Origin: Acidimicrobiia bacterium
GTDB lineage: Bacteria; Actinomycetota; Acidimicrobiia; Spongiisociales; ZC4RG35
Length of the DNA stretch: 42,363 bases
Reading direction: 5' to 3'
Assembly: GCA_025928935.1 (NCBI GenBank)
Contig: JAICNB010000024.1
Location: forward strand, 1 to 42,363
Both the position numbers and the translations under genes were made by a program. The notes under the pieces are model-generated. The model ran no database searches and had not been told where the DNA came from. It saw only the letters and a list, made by a program, of their open reading frames with translations. Shown in pieces: positions 7,468-15,521 of the stretch. The first letter of the stretch is position 1, and each line of letters begins with the position of its first letter.

Positions 7468-8319
7468 ATGCCAGCCCCTCCGGAATACATGCCCGCGTTG
7501 ATAACGCCCTTCACCCGCGGGGGTGAGATCGACACCCGGGCACATACCCACAACCTGAAAACCCTGGCAGAGGCCGGCATCGACGGGTTCGTCATCGGCG
7601 GGTCCAATGGAGAGGGGCCCTACCTCGAGCCTGGCGAGCGGAATCGCCTGGTCAAGGCGGGTCGGCGTCGCAAGTCACACTTCATGGTGGGTGTCGCTGC
7701 GGAGTCCACCCGGGTGGCCCTCGCCCAGGTGGCCGAGGCGATAGATGGCGGCGCCGACACCGTCCTCGTCCTCACCCCTACCACCCTGGCCCGGGGCCGG
7801 GACGAAGCCGTACATCGCTTCTATCGCACCATCGCCGACATGTCGACGGTCCCGGTGTTCCTCTACTCGGTCCCGTCCGTGACCGGTTACAACCTGCCCG
7901 TCGAGCTGGTCTGGAGACTGTCCCGGCACGAGAACATCGTCGGGATGAAGGACTCCAGCGGTGACGTGGTCCGCCTCCAGTCGATCATCGATGCTGCGCC
8001 GTCAGACTTCATCCTCTACTCGGGCTCATCCCGCGCCCTGACCGCGGCGATGGCGATAGGTTGTCACGGCGCGATCACAGGGTCAGGCAACTACGTCCCA
8101 CAATTGGTCCTCCAGACGTTGGCCGCAGCAAAAGCCGACCCGAGCAAGGCGAGGAAACTGCAGAAGCGGCTCAGCGCGATCAGTGCCGATGTGGAGGCCC
8201 ATGGCGTCCCCGGGGTCAAGGCGGCGGCCAAGACGGCCGGTCTCGACCCCGGCCACCCCCGAGAGCCGTTGACCCGACTCTCCCGCGGGGCCGAGACGTC
8301 GATCGCCAAGCTGATCTGA
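7468..8319 (+). CDS. DapA/NAL superfamily aldolase, HOGA-like
   Basis: This 283-residue TIM-barrel class I aldolase has the Schiff-base Lys161 in GMKDSSGD and Tyr133 in FLYSVPSVTG, the same numbers as in E. coli DapA. The pyruvate-binding loop reads GGSNGEGPYL. The Thr-Thr of true dihydrodipicolinate synthases is replaced by Ser-Asn, which is the signature of 4-hydroxy-2-oxoglutarate aldolase (HOGA)-type members. The pyruvate-type carbonyl substrate is family knowledge; the second substrate cannot be set from sequence. It stands alone behind its own promoter and has no lysine-biosynthesis neighbours, which argues against a DapA role. A later in-frame ATG (7489) is possible but the leaderless -10 supports 7468. 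Confidence 0.82.
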   Translation: MPAPPEYMPALITPFTRGGEIDTRAHTHNLKTLAEAGIDGFVIGGSNGEGPYLEPGERNRLVKAGRRRKSHFMVGVAAESTRVALAQVAEAIDGGADTVLVLTPTTLARGRDEAVHRFYRTIADMSTVPVFLYSVPSVTGYNLPVELVWRLSRHENIVGMKDSSGDVVRLQSIIDAAPSDFILYSGSSRALTAAMAIGCHGAITGSGNYVPQLVLQTLAAAKADPSKARKLQKRLSAISADVEAHGVPGVKAAAKTAGLDPGHPREPLTRLSRGAETSIAKLI

Positions 8320-8322
8320 CCT

Positions 8323-8352
8323 TTACCTGAACGTGGCTACGGCCGGTACGAT
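8323..8352 (+). promoter_or_regulatory. Candidate promoter of the SCP2-like gene
   Basis: TTACCT (8323-8328) and TACGAT (8347-8352) are separated by 18 bases. The predicted start near 8359 leaves a leader of about 24 bases containing AGGAG (8371-8375), seven bases before the GTG start. The -35 hexamer and spacing match the candidate lemA promoter. Confidence 0.4.
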
Positions 8353-8382
8353 TCAGGCCTCCACCCTCCAAGGAGTGAATAC

Positions 8383-8766
8383 GTGTCCAAGTTCCTCAGC
8401 GACGACTGGGCCTCGGATGTGACCGCGGCCCTCAACAGCCACCAAGGGTTCAAGAACGCCATCGGCGACGCCGACCTCGGCATCCAGTTCACCACCACCG
8501 ATGCCCCCGACGGCGAGGTGGCCTACTACCTGAAGACCGGTGGCGGCGACGCCACCCTGGCCCTGGGCACCCTCGACGGGGCCGATGTCACCGTGAATCA
8601 GGGGTACGACACCGCCAGTGCCATCTCCAAGGGGGAATTGAACACACAGACCGCCTTCATGACCGGGAAGCTCAAGGTATCGGGCAACCTCGCCAAGTTG
8701 ATGATGCACCAGGGGGCCATCCAGCAATGGGGTTCGGCCGTGTCGAACCTGGAAGTCGAGTACTGA
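8383..8766 (+). CDS. SCP2 sterol-binding domain-like protein
   Basis: This small 127-residue soluble protein has features of the SCP2/sterol-transfer fold: an N-terminal helical part, the strand pattern GEVAYYLKTGGGDATLALGTLDGADVTV as alternating hydrophobic strands, and the C-terminal AFMTGKLKVSGNLAKLM helix typical of bacterial SCP2 proteins. Such proteins bind lipids or acyl-CoA in a hydrophobic tunnel; the ligand here is unknown. The start is GTG with a clear AGGAG ribosome-binding site seven bases upstream. It is monocistronic or weakly linked to the next gene, separated by 82 bases that include an 18-base palindrome. Confidence 0.75.
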   Translation: MSKFLSDDWASDVTAALNSHQGFKNAIGDADLGIQFTTTDAPDGEVAYYLKTGGGDATLALGTLDGADVTVNQGYDTASAISKGELNTQTAFMTGKLKVSGNLAKLMMHQGAIQQWGSAVSNLEVEY

Positions 8767-8800
8767 TTCGACGAAGAAACCTGTCGATCGGCGTCACCCT

Positions 8801-8818
8801 CATGCGTCATTACGTATG
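8801..8818. promoter_or_regulatory. 18-base imperfect palindrome upstream of the YCII gene
   Basis: CATGCGTCATTACGTATG is self-complementary apart from one mismatched pair and one G:T. It lies 30 bases before the ATG of the YCII-family gene and overlaps a TATGTA (8815-8820) that could serve as its -10. A dimeric regulator could bind here; none is encoded next to it. Confidence 0.35.
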
Positions 8819-8848
8819 TAAGGCGTCCCCGAGAGAAGGGAATGACGG

Positions 8849-9232
8849 ATGCCCAAGTACGCAGCATTGATATACGGCCCGGCCGAGACCGAGGGTCAGG
8901 GCACACCGGAGGAGCAGCAGCAGGTGATGGTCGACTACATGGAGTTCGGCCAGAAAGCCGGCGAGGCCGGGGTGATGGTAGGTGGTGAGGCTCTACACGA
9001 CACCAACTCGGCCACCACGGTCCACGTCCCGAGTGGCAAGGGTGGGGAGCCGGTGTTCACCGACGGCCCCTTCGCCGAGACCAAGGAAGTGCTCGGAGGG
9101 TTCTATCTCCTCGACGTGGACGATTTGGACGAGGCCCTCAAGTGGGCAGCGCAGATCCCCGGCGCATGGAACGGACGGGTCGAGGTGCGCCCGATCATCG
9201 AGTTCGACGATCAGGGACAGCCGATCAGCTGA
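8849..9232 (+). CDS. YCII/DGPF-domain protein
   Basis: This 127-residue single-domain protein of the YCII-related family has the signature FTDGPFAETKEVLGGFYLLD, with the DGPF motif. The N-terminus MPKYAALIYGP is the typical first strand of the ferredoxin-like fold. In actinobacteria these proteins often sit next to ECF sigma factors and are thought to act in small-molecule turnover or sensing; here no sigma factor is adjacent. A GAGAGAAGGG ribosome-binding region lies just before the ATG. A 14-base palindrome CGATCAGCTGATCG (9222-9235) covers its stop codon. The molecular role is not known. Confidence 0.85.
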   Translation: MPKYAALIYGPAETEGQGTPEEQQQVMVDYMEFGQKAGEAGVMVGGEALHDTNSATTVHVPSGKGGEPVFTDGPFAETKEVLGGFYLLDVDDLDEALKWAAQIPGAWNGRVEVRPIIEFDDQGQPIS

Positions 9233-9250
9233 TCGATGTCCGAGAGCCAC

Positions 9251-9276
9251 CCGGCGGTCGCATCATTGGCCGCCGG
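9251..9276. terminator. Hairpin between convergent YCII gene and mdh
   Basis: CCGGCGG (9251-9257) and CCGCCGG (9270-9276) form a perfect 7-base-pair GC stem with a 12-base loop in the gap between two convergent genes. There is no T-run on either side, so a bidirectional terminator is only a suggestion from position and stability. Confidence 0.35.
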
Positions 9277-9354
9277 CACTGGATCGACCGACTGTTCCTG
9301 GCGAAGACGGGTTGGTTCGTTGTGATGCTGGGCGCGATGGTGGGCAGGGCCTTC

Positions 9355-10344
9355 CTAGATCAGACCGAGCTCCCGCACCGTCTCACGCTCCACTGCCAAT
9401 TCGGCCACCGAGGCGTCGATCCGGGCCCGTGACACCTCGTCGATCTCGAGTCCTTGCACGATCTCCCATCTCCCTCCCCGGCAGATGCAGGGGAACGATG
9501 ACACCAGGCCCTCCGGCACGTCATAGGACCCGTCGGAGGGCACACCCATCGAGACCCAGTCACCTTCCGGGGTGTCGTGCCACCAATCACGTACATGGTC
9601 GATGGCGGCGTTGGCTGCCGATGCCGCCGACGACGCACCCCGGGCCTGGATGATCGCACCACCCCTCTTGGCCACGGTTGGGATGAAATCCGTGTCCACC
9701 CACGTCCGGTCCTGGACCAGGTCGAGCGCCGGAGCCCCGTCGACCTCACAATGGGTCAGATCGGGGTACTGGGTGTCCGAATGATTGCCCCAAATAGTCA
9801 TACGGCGGATCGATGAGACGGGCCTGCCCACCTTCCTGGCCAGCTGGCCGACCGCCCGATTGTGGTCGAGCCGGGTCATGGCGGTGAAACCGGCGGGGTT
9901 CATGCCTTGTGCATTGTTCATGGCGATGAGGGCATTGGTGTTGGCCGGGTTGCCCACCACGAGCACCTTGACAGCGGGGCTCGCCGCCTCGGCGATGGCC
10001 TTGCCCTGGGTGGTGAAGATGGCGCCGTTCGCCGCGAGCAGATCAGACCTATCCATGTCCGCCTTCCTCGGCATGGCCCCGACCAGCACTGCGATATCGG
10101 CTCCTGCGAAAGCAGTCTCGGGGTCGTCGGATGAGACCATTCCGGCGAGCAGGGGGAAGGCGCCGTCCTCGAGCTCCATGGCGACCCCGTCAAGGGCACC
10201 CAACGCCTGAGGTATCTCCAGCATCTGGAGGACAACTGGCTGGTCGGGCCCGAGCATGTCCCCTGCCGCGATCCGGAAGAGGAGGCTGTAGCCGATCTGC
10301 CCGGCCGCGCCGGTCACCGCCACCCGCACTGGTTCTTCGATCAT
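9355..10344 (-). CDS. mdh: Malate dehydrogenase
   Basis: This 329-residue NAD-dependent enzyme interconverts malate and oxaloacetate. Seen in order: nucleotide-binding [22 protein letters not shown], the mobile-loop arginines in [23 protein letters not shown], the catalytic Asp in RLDHNRA and the catalytic His in [11 protein letters not shown]. This pattern is the cytosolic-type (group 2) malate dehydrogenase. ATG at 10344 is preferred over a GTG at 10365 because a TAACTT -10 sits seven bases upstream, implying a leaderless transcript. It lies 27 bases downstream of nadC but appears to have its own promoter. The enzyme also feeds oxaloacetate/aspartate metabolism used by the neighbouring nad genes. 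Confidence 0.95.
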   Translation of the reverse strand: MIEEPVRVAVTGAAGQIGYSLLFRIAAGDMLGPDQPVVLQMLEIPQALGALDGVAMELEDGAFPLLAGMVSSDDPETAFAGADIAVLVGAMPRKADMDRSDLLAANGAIFTTQGKAIAEAASPAVKVLVVGNPANTNALIAMNNAQGMNPAGFTAMTRLDHNRAVGQLARKVGRPVSSIRRMTIWGNHSDTQYPDLTHCEVDGAPALDLVQDRTWVDTDFIPTVAKRGGAIIQARGASSAASAANAAIDHVRDWWHDTPEGDWVSMGVPSDGSYDVPEGLVSSFPCICRGGRWEIVQGLEIDEVSRARIDASVAELAVERETVRELGLI

Positions 10345-10351
10345 GACGTCG

Positions 10352-10357
10352 AAGTTA
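10352..10357 (-). promoter_or_regulatory. -10 element of a candidate leaderless mdh promoter
   Basis: On the minus strand TAACTT lies 7 bases before the mdh ATG. A weak TTTCAC (10381-10376) at 18-base spacing inside the end of nadC could be the -35. No Shine-Dalgarno fits the gap. Confidence 0.4.
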
Positions 10358-10371
10358 TCCCGCACTCTCGG

Positions 10372-11205
10372 TCACGTGAAATCCAGGCCGATGTCGAGCT
10401 GAGGGGCGGAATGTGTGATCCAGCCCACCGAGATGATGTCCACGCCCGTCTCTGCGATCCGGCGGACGTTGTCCTTGGTCACGCCACCCGAGGCCTCGGT
10501 GGTGATGCGACCGGCCACCATCCCGACTGCCTCTCTCAGCATCTCCGGGGCCATGTTGTCGAGGAGCACCCGGTCGGCGTCCGTCTCGATCACTTCCGCC
10601 AATTGGCCAAGAGTGGTCACTTCGACCTCGATCATGACACCCGGGCTCACGGAGGCCCGGGCTGCTGCGACCGCCGATGCGATGTCGCCGACGGCGGCAA
10701 GGTGGTTGTCCTTGATCAGCACAGCGTCGTAGAGCCCGAAGCGATGGTTCATGCCTCCTCCGACCCGCACCGCGTACTTGTCGAGCGCTCTCAGACCGGG
10801 CATGGTCTTGCGAGTGTCCGATATGCGGGCCTCGGTCCCGCTGACGGCGTCGACCAGCCGTGACGTCGCCGTGGCCACACCTGACATCCGCCCCAACACG
10901 TTGAGTGCGGTGCGCTCGCCACTCAGGACGGGGCGGGAAAGGCCGGCGACTACCGCTAGCTGCCCACCTGCCGGGATTCGGTCGCCGTCTTCGATCAGGG
11001 CGTCGAAGACGACAGTGGGATCGAGGGCCTCGAAGACATATGCGGCCACCTCGAGCCCGGCAACCACCCCTTCACCGCGCGCCACGAAAATGCCACGGCT
11101 CATCGAGTCTTCGGGGATCACAGAATCAGAGGTGATGTCACCGTTGGGGCCGAGGTCTTCGGAGAGGGCGCGGCCGACCACTTCGACGTAGTCGGCCCGG
11201 AGCAT
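10372..11205 (-). CDS. nadC: Nicotinate-nucleotide diphosphorylase (carboxylating), quinolinate phosphoribosyltransferase
   Basis: This 277-residue enzyme converts quinolinate and PRPP to nicotinate mononucleotide, CO2 and diphosphate, the third step of de novo NAD synthesis. Family landmarks include EDLGPNGDITSD near the N-terminus, SGERTALNVLGRMSG, ARISDTRKTMPGLR, KYAVRVGGGMNHRFGLYDAVLIKDNH, EVEVTTLGQL, LLDNM and EASGGVT. The ATG overlaps the nadB stop (TGATG), so nadC is translationally coupled to nadB. A longer frame upstream to 11664 is an open antisense-free extension within nadB and is not used. The gene closes the nadA-nadB-nadC operon. Confidence 0.97.
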   Translation of the reverse strand: MLRADYVEVVGRALSEDLGPNGDITSDSVIPEDSMSRGIFVARGEGVVAGLEVAAYVFEALDPTVVFDALIEDGDRIPAGGQLAVVAGLSRPVLSGERTALNVLGRMSGVATATSRLVDAVSGTEARISDTRKTMPGLRALDKYAVRVGGGMNHRFGLYDAVLIKDNHLAAVGDIASAVAAARASVSPGVMIEVEVTTLGQLAEVIETDADRVLLDNMAPEMLREAVGMVAGRITTEASGGVTKDNVRRIAETGVDIISVGWITHSAPQLDIGLDFT

Positions 11206-12722
11206 CAGCTGACCCCGGTCATCTGCGCCCGGGCGGGATCGATGAGGGTCCGATGCTCCTGCATCGGATCCGGCTCGGGATAGTCGGCCCGGTAATGGCC
11301 ACCTCTCGATTCGGAGCGTCTCAAGGCGGCCAGGGTCACCATGAGGGACAACTCGACGGCGACCCGGCCCGCCACGGTTCGTCTCAAGACAGTCTCCAGC
11401 TCGAGGAGGCTGTTGCGCGCCTCCCATAGTCCGGGGCCGGTGCGGACCAAGCCGACACGGTCCCACATGATCTGACGGAGGTCCTCCAGGGCCGGTCCCG
11501 CCACCAGGGGCAGATCGAACGCCTCCTTTGGGGCGATGGGCTCGCCCATCGGCTCCACCATCGAGACCGACACGTCGGCCGAGACCCGGGCCCCGAAGAC
11601 CAGACCCTCGAGCAGCGAATTGGAGGCGAGCCGGTTGGCACCATGGACACCGGTGGAGCTGCACTCCCCGACAGCCCAGAGGCCCGGCACCGAGGTGCGG
11701 CCATTGACATCGGCGTCGATGCCCCCCATGTAGTAGTGAGCCGCCGGGGACACGGGGAGAAGATGCTCGGAAGGGTCGAGACCGACGGAGTGGGCGTGGG
11801 CGTTGACTGTCGGGAAGCGACCGGCGAAGTCGATGATCGAGCTGGCATCGAGGTAGGCCCCACCCAGGCCCCGGTCGTACTGCCAGAAGATCGCCCGGGC
11901 CACGATGTCACGCGGTGCGAGCTCGGCCATCGGGTGGTACTGGGGCATGAATCGGCGTCCGTGGGCGTCGACCAGGATCGCGCCGTCTCCACGCAGTGCC
12001 TCGGTGAGGAGAGGCATCGGGTCCTTTCCCACGTCGAGGGCGGTGGGGTGGAACTGGACGAACTCCATGTCGGCCAACCTGGCGCCGGCCCGGCCCGCCA
12101 TCGCGATGCCCTCTCCGGTCACGGCGGGCGGGTTGGTGGTGTGTGAGTAGAGCCGCCCTGCCCCGCCGGTGGCGAGCACTACCGCCGGGGCCAGGAGCAC
12201 CTCCCGCTTCTTGCCCTCGCTGGTGACCACACCGGTGACCCTGTCTCCGATCATCACCAGGTCGAGGACGCGCCGGGGGATGGTCACGATCCGGTCGTCG
12301 CTCTCGACCGCGGCAAGCAGGGCTCGCATCACCTCGGCTCCGGTGGCGTCGCCGTCGGCGTGAAGCACACGACGGGTGCGATGCCCGCCCTCCCTGGCCA
12401 GCAGGAGCTCGCCATCGGGGTCGCGGTCGAACTGGGCACCGAGCGCGATGAGGTTCTCCACCGCAGCGGGTCCGCCCTTGGTGAGGATCTCGACGATCTG
12501 CTCGACGCCGAGCCCGCCCGAGACCGCCAGTGTGTCGTCCGCGTGCTGACGCGGCGAGTCGTCCGATGACCAGGCGACGGCGATGCCCCCCTGGGCCCAC
12601 CAGGTCGAGCCCATGTCGGGCGGGGAGATCACGTAGACCCGGGGCAGCCCCAGGGCGACCGTCAGCCCGGCGACGCCGGAGCCCACCACCAATGGGGCAT
12701 CGAGTCGGGTGATCCGGGTCAC
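11205..12722 (-). CDS. nadB: L-aspartate oxidase
   Basis: This 505-residue flavoenzyme oxidises aspartate to iminoaspartate for quinolinate synthesis. It has the dinucleotide-binding GSGVAGLTVAL near the N-terminus, WAQGGIAVAW, ATGGAGRLYSHTTNP, the substrate region EFVQFHPTAL, HYYMGGI and the flavin segment VGECSSTGVHGANRLASNSL, all typical of the NadB/SdhA/FrdA family, with NadB-type rather than SdhA-type C-terminus. The start is GTG, 12 bases after the nadA stop. Coupled to nadC by TGATG. The iminoaspartate product is unstable, so close coupling to NadA is expected. Confidence 0.96.
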   Translation of the reverse strand: MTRITRLDAPLVVGSGVAGLTVALGLPRVYVISPPDMGSTWWAQGGIAVAWSSDDSPRQHADDTLAVSGGLGVEQIVEILTKGGPAAVENLIALGAQFDRDPDGELLLAREGGHRTRRVLHADGDATGAEVMRALLAAVESDDRIVTIPRRVLDLVMIGDRVTGVVTSEGKKREVLLAPAVVLATGGAGRLYSHTTNPPAVTGEGIAMAGRAGARLADMEFVQFHPTALDVGKDPMPLLTEALRGDGAILVDAHGRRFMPQYHPMAELAPRDIVARAIFWQYDRGLGGAYLDASSIIDFAGRFPTVNAHAHSVGLDPSEHLLPVSPAAHYYMGGIDADVNGRTSVPGLWAVGECSSTGVHGANRLASNSLLEGLVFGARVSADVSVSMVEPMGEPIAPKEAFDLPLVAGPALEDLRQIMWDRVGLVRTGPGLWEARNSLLELETVLRRTVAGRVAVELSLMVTLAALRRSESRGGHYRADYPEPDPMQEHRTLIDPARAQMTGVS

Positions 12723-12734
12723 CGGGGGCGGGCC

Positions 12735-13703
12735 TCAGTCCTTACGGCCCACCTCGAGCATCCGCATCACCGCTCGCCTCGCCCGATCCGCCACTTCGGG
12801 GGCGATCTCGACCGAATGGGTCATCGTTTCCAAAGAGGCCCTGATGTTGTCGAGGGTGATGCGCTTCATGTAAGGGCAGAGGTTGCAGGGCCGGACGTAC
12901 TCGGTATTCGGGGTTGCCTCCGCCACGTTGTCCGCCATCGAGCACTCGGTGAGCATCATCACCTTGTCCGGCTGGCGGGTGGTTACCCACTCGATCATGG
13001 CGTGAGTGGATCCGACGAAGTCGGCCTCCGCAAGGACGTCAGGGGGGCACTCGGGGTGGGCGATCACCGGGATGTCCCCGAGTGTCATCCGATGCTGGGC
13101 GATCTCCTCGCCGGTGAACCGCTCGTGGACGATGCAGGAACCCTCCCAGAGGATCACGTCCGTGTCGGTCTGGGTGGCGACCCAGCGCCCCAGGTACTGG
13201 TCCGGGGTGAAGATCACCCGGTCGACGCCGAGTGACTCGACCACCGCCACCGCGTTGGACGAGGTGCAGGTGATGTCCGACTCGGCCTTGACGTCGGCCG
13301 ATGTGTTGACGTAAGTCACCACAGGCACACCCGGGTGTTCCTCTTTGAGACGACGGACGTCGGCCCCCGTGATGCCGTCGGCAAGAGAGCAACCGGCCGC
13401 TAGGTCGGGGATGAGAACCGTCTTCTCCGGGTTGATGAGCTTGGCCGTCTCCGCCATGAAATGGACACCGGCCAGGACGATGACATCTGCATCCGTATCC
13501 AGCGCCAGTTGGGCAAGGGCGAGAGAATCGCCGGTGATGTCCGCCGCCAGGTGATAGATGTCGGGCGTCATGTAGTTGTGGGCGGCGACGATGGCGTTCC
13601 GCTCGACCTTGAGACGCTGGATGTCCTCGATCAGCGGGGTGAGCGCAGCCACCTCCTCGGCGGGTAGGACGTCCGCGGAACGTGTGATTTGGAGGGTGGT
13701 CAT
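12735..13703 (-). CDS. nadA: Quinolinate synthase A
   Basis: This 322-residue [4Fe-4S] enzyme condenses iminoaspartate with dihydroxyacetone phosphate to quinolinate. The three domains each supply a cluster cysteine, seen in AGCSLAD, the ECSMADNV region and NLCPYMK. AHNYMTPDIYHLAA and GVHFMAETAKLINPEK form the N-terminal active-site segments, and HPECPPDV is also conserved. It is the first gene of the nad operon, with a candidate promoter and an inverted repeat upstream and a GCGGGAG ribosome-binding sequence before the ATG. The aspartate route being intact means NAD does not depend on the kynurenine genes further along. Confidence 0.97.
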   Translation of the reverse strand: MTTLQITRSADVLPAEEVAALTPLIEDIQRLKVERNAIVAAHNYMTPDIYHLAADITGDSLALAQLALDTDADVIVLAGVHFMAETAKLINPEKTVLIPDLAAGCSLADGITGADVRRLKEEHPGVPVVTYVNTSADVKAESDITCTSSNAVAVVESLGVDRVIFTPDQYLGRWVATQTDTDVILWEGSCIVHERFTGEEIAQHRMTLGDIPVIAHPECPPDVLAEADFVGSTHAMIEWVTTRQPDKVMMLTECSMADNVAEATPNTEYVRPCNLCPYMKRITLDNIRASLETMTHSVEIAPEVADRARRAVMRMLEVGRKD

Positions 13704-13725
13704 GGGCTCCCGCTCGACTGACCCG

Positions 13726-13754
13726 AGTCTAGGAGTGACCGGTGCTCACTCGTC
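13726..13754 (-). promoter_or_regulatory. Candidate nadA promoter with an operator-like inverted repeat
   Basis: On the minus strand TAGACT (13731-13726) is a good -10, 22 bases before the nadA ATG. GAGTGA (13733-13738) and TCACTC (13746-13751) form a perfect 6-base inverted repeat with a 7-base spacer, placed between the -10 and the expected -35. This position suits a repressor site for the NAD operon. The sequence does not match the NrtR or NiaR boxes I know, and it could instead be part of an icd terminator. Confidence 0.35.
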
Positions 13755-13807
13755 CGGTGTGTGCAGGACGCCACCCCAACGGTGACCAGATGCACACGCC
13801 ATGGGCT

Positions 13808-15010
13808 CTACATGTGCCCGATGATGGCGTCGCCGAACTCCGAGGTCTTCACCTCGGTGGCATCGTCAGAGAGACGGGCGAAGTCGTAGGTCACCGTCTT
13901 CGCCTTTATCGCCCCCTCGAGGCCCCGGATGATGAGATCGGCCGCCGCGTCCCACCCCATGTAGCGGAACATCATCTCACCGGACAGGATCACCGATCCG
14001 GGATTCACCTTGTCCTGGCCGGCGTACTTTGGCGCGGTGCCGTGGGTCGCCTCGAACACGGCCACACCTGTGTCGTAGTTGATGTTGCCGCCGGGAGCGA
14101 TCCCGATTCCGCCCACCTGGGCGGCCAGGGCATCGGAGATGTAGTCGCCGTTGAGGTTCGTGGTGGCGATCACGTCATAGTTGGCCGGTCGGGTCAGCAC
14201 CTGCTGGAGCATGGCGTCGGCGATGACGTCCTGGACGAGAAGCTTGTCCCCGGCGTCGCCACCGGAGTCCTCCCATGACACGGCGACGTCGGAGAACTCC
14301 TCCTTGACCAGTTCGTATCCCCAGTTCCGGAAGGCGCCCTCGGTGTACTTCTGGATGTTCCCCTTGTGGACCAATGTCACCGACTTGCGCCCGGTGGCCA
14401 GGGCGAAGATGATGGCCGCCCGGATCAGCCGCTTGGAGCCGGTGACTGAGATCGGCTTGAGGCCGATGCCGGAGTCCGGCCTCACCTCCCACCCGTACTC
14501 GGACTTGACGAATTCGATGAGTCGGGCGGCGTCTTCGCCATTGGCCTCGAGCTCGAGACCGGCGTACACGTCCTCGGTGTTCTCACGGAAGATGACCATG
14601 TCCACCTGCCCGGGGTCTTTGACCGGCGAGGGCACTCCCTCGAACCAACGGACCGGGCGCACACAGGCGTAGAGGTCCATCAGCTGGCGCAGGGCGACGT
14701 TCAACGACCGGATCCCGCCGCCCACCGGCGTCGTGAGCGGCCCCTTGATACCGACCAGTTGCTGGCGGAAGGCATCGACCGTCTCGTCGGGCAGCCACGA
14801 GCCCGTCTCGTTGAAGGCCTTTTCCCCGGCCAGGACCTCGGTCCAGGCGACCGCCCTCTCGTCCCCGTAGGCCCCCTTCACGGCGGCGTCGAAGACACGC
14901 ACCGAGGCTGCCCAGATATCAGGGCCGATGCCGTCGCCTTCTATGAAGGGGATTATCGGGTCTGTGGGGACGACGAGCCCGTCGGGGCCCATGGTTATCG
15001 AAGTTGCCAT
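13808..15010 (-). CDS. icd: NADP-dependent isocitrate dehydrogenase
   Basis: This 400-residue enzyme oxidatively decarboxylates isocitrate to 2-oxoglutarate. The substrate loop [20 protein letters not shown] is nearly the same as in E. coli Icd, followed by [28 protein letters not shown], the NLNGDYISD segment with metal-binding Asp residues, and [15 protein letters not shown] for the nucleotide. This is the homodimeric E. coli-like type rather than the monomeric type common in some actinobacteria. ATG at 15010 is preceded by a TAACCT nine bases upstream, suggesting a near-leaderless start. Its neighbours are nadA downstream and a lipoprotein upstream. Confidence 0.95.
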   Translation of the reverse strand: MATSITMGPDGLVVPTDPIIPFIEGDGIGPDIWAASVRVFDAAVKGAYGDERAVAWTEVLAGEKAFNETGSWLPDETVDAFRQQLVGIKGPLTTPVGGGIRSLNVALRQLMDLYACVRPVRWFEGVPSPVKDPGQVDMVIFRENTEDVYAGLELEANGEDAARLIEFVKSEYGWEVRPDSGIGLKPISVTGSKRLIRAAIIFALATGRKSVTLVHKGNIQKYTEGAFRNWGYELVKEEFSDVAVSWEDSGGDAGDKLLVQDVIADAMLQQVLTRPANYDVIATTNLNGDYISDALAAQVGGIGIAPGGNINYDTGVAVFEATHGTAPKYAGQDKVNPGSVILSGEMMFRYMGWDAAADLIIRGLEGAIKAKTVTYDFARLSDDATEVKTSEFGDAIIGHM

Positions 15011-15019
15011 ACAGCGGCG

Positions 15020-15025
15020 AGGTTA
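15020..15025 (-). promoter_or_regulatory. -10 element of a candidate near-leaderless icd promoter
   Basis: TAACCT on the minus strand ends nine bases before the icd ATG. There is no purine-rich Shine-Dalgarno in the gap (CGCCGCTGT). Confidence 0.35.
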
Positions 15026-15052
15026 GCCCCGCACCGGATGGTGTCCTCCAGG

Positions 15053-15490
15053 TCAGATGCCCATTCCCTGGAGTGTCCCGGCCACCTTTTCCAGGTCCAT
15101 GCGATAGATGAAGCAGGCCACGACACGGTCGCCGGCATCCCAGGTCTCGGCAGTGGGCACGAGCCAGCCGAAGTCGAGGACCGAGGTCTGGTAGTCGAGA
15201 CCGACGAAGCCCTCGAAGGCGTCGAGGCAGACTTCGTCTGCCTCGGTCCGCATGGCGATCTCCCCGGGGAACCGGTCACCATCTATGCCGACGACGGCGT
15301 AGACCTCGTTGTCGTGAGGCTCGGAGCATTCCACCATCGGCACCTCACCGACCTCTTCGACCCCCTCGACGGACATATCACCGTCGTCGAAGCAGTCCCC
15401 CACAGCCAGGTCGAAGACATTGCCCGAGCAGGCGGCGACCACGAGACCCAGGACCACTGACGAGACGATGACTTGCATGCGTCGGCGCAC
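15053..15490 (-). CDS. Lipoprotein of the septum-formation (PF13845-like) type
   Basis: The 145-residue protein starts with two to three arginines, a hydrophobic stretch and a lipobox VVAACSG, so Cys21 is expected to be lipidated and the protein anchored outside the membrane. The mature part has GDCFDD, VECSEPHDNEVYAV and CFIYRMD, matching the pattern of actinobacterial 'septum formation' domains, with paired cysteines and the C..PHD.EVYA motif. The real role of this domain is poorly defined. The start may be GTG at 15490 or ATG at 15478; both leave the lipobox intact. It sits between folD and icd with short gaps, apparently a passenger in the metabolic gene run. Confidence 0.75.
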   Translation of the reverse strand: MRRRMQVIVSSVVLGLVVAACSGNVFDLAVGDCFDDGDMSVEGVEEVGEVPMVECSEPHDNEVYAVVGIDGDRFPGEIAMRTEADEVCLDAFEGFVGLDYQTSVLDFGWLVPTAETWDAGDRVVACFIYRMDLEKVAGTLQGMGI

Positions 15491-15521
15491 GACAGATTTT
15501 CGGCCGAACGGGCTCCAGTCT

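Noticed and set aside
11206-11664. N-terminal extension of nadC
   Set aside because: It runs antisense-free but within nadB in another frame, and nadC homology begins at MLRADYVEVV, which has an ATG overlapping the nadB stop.
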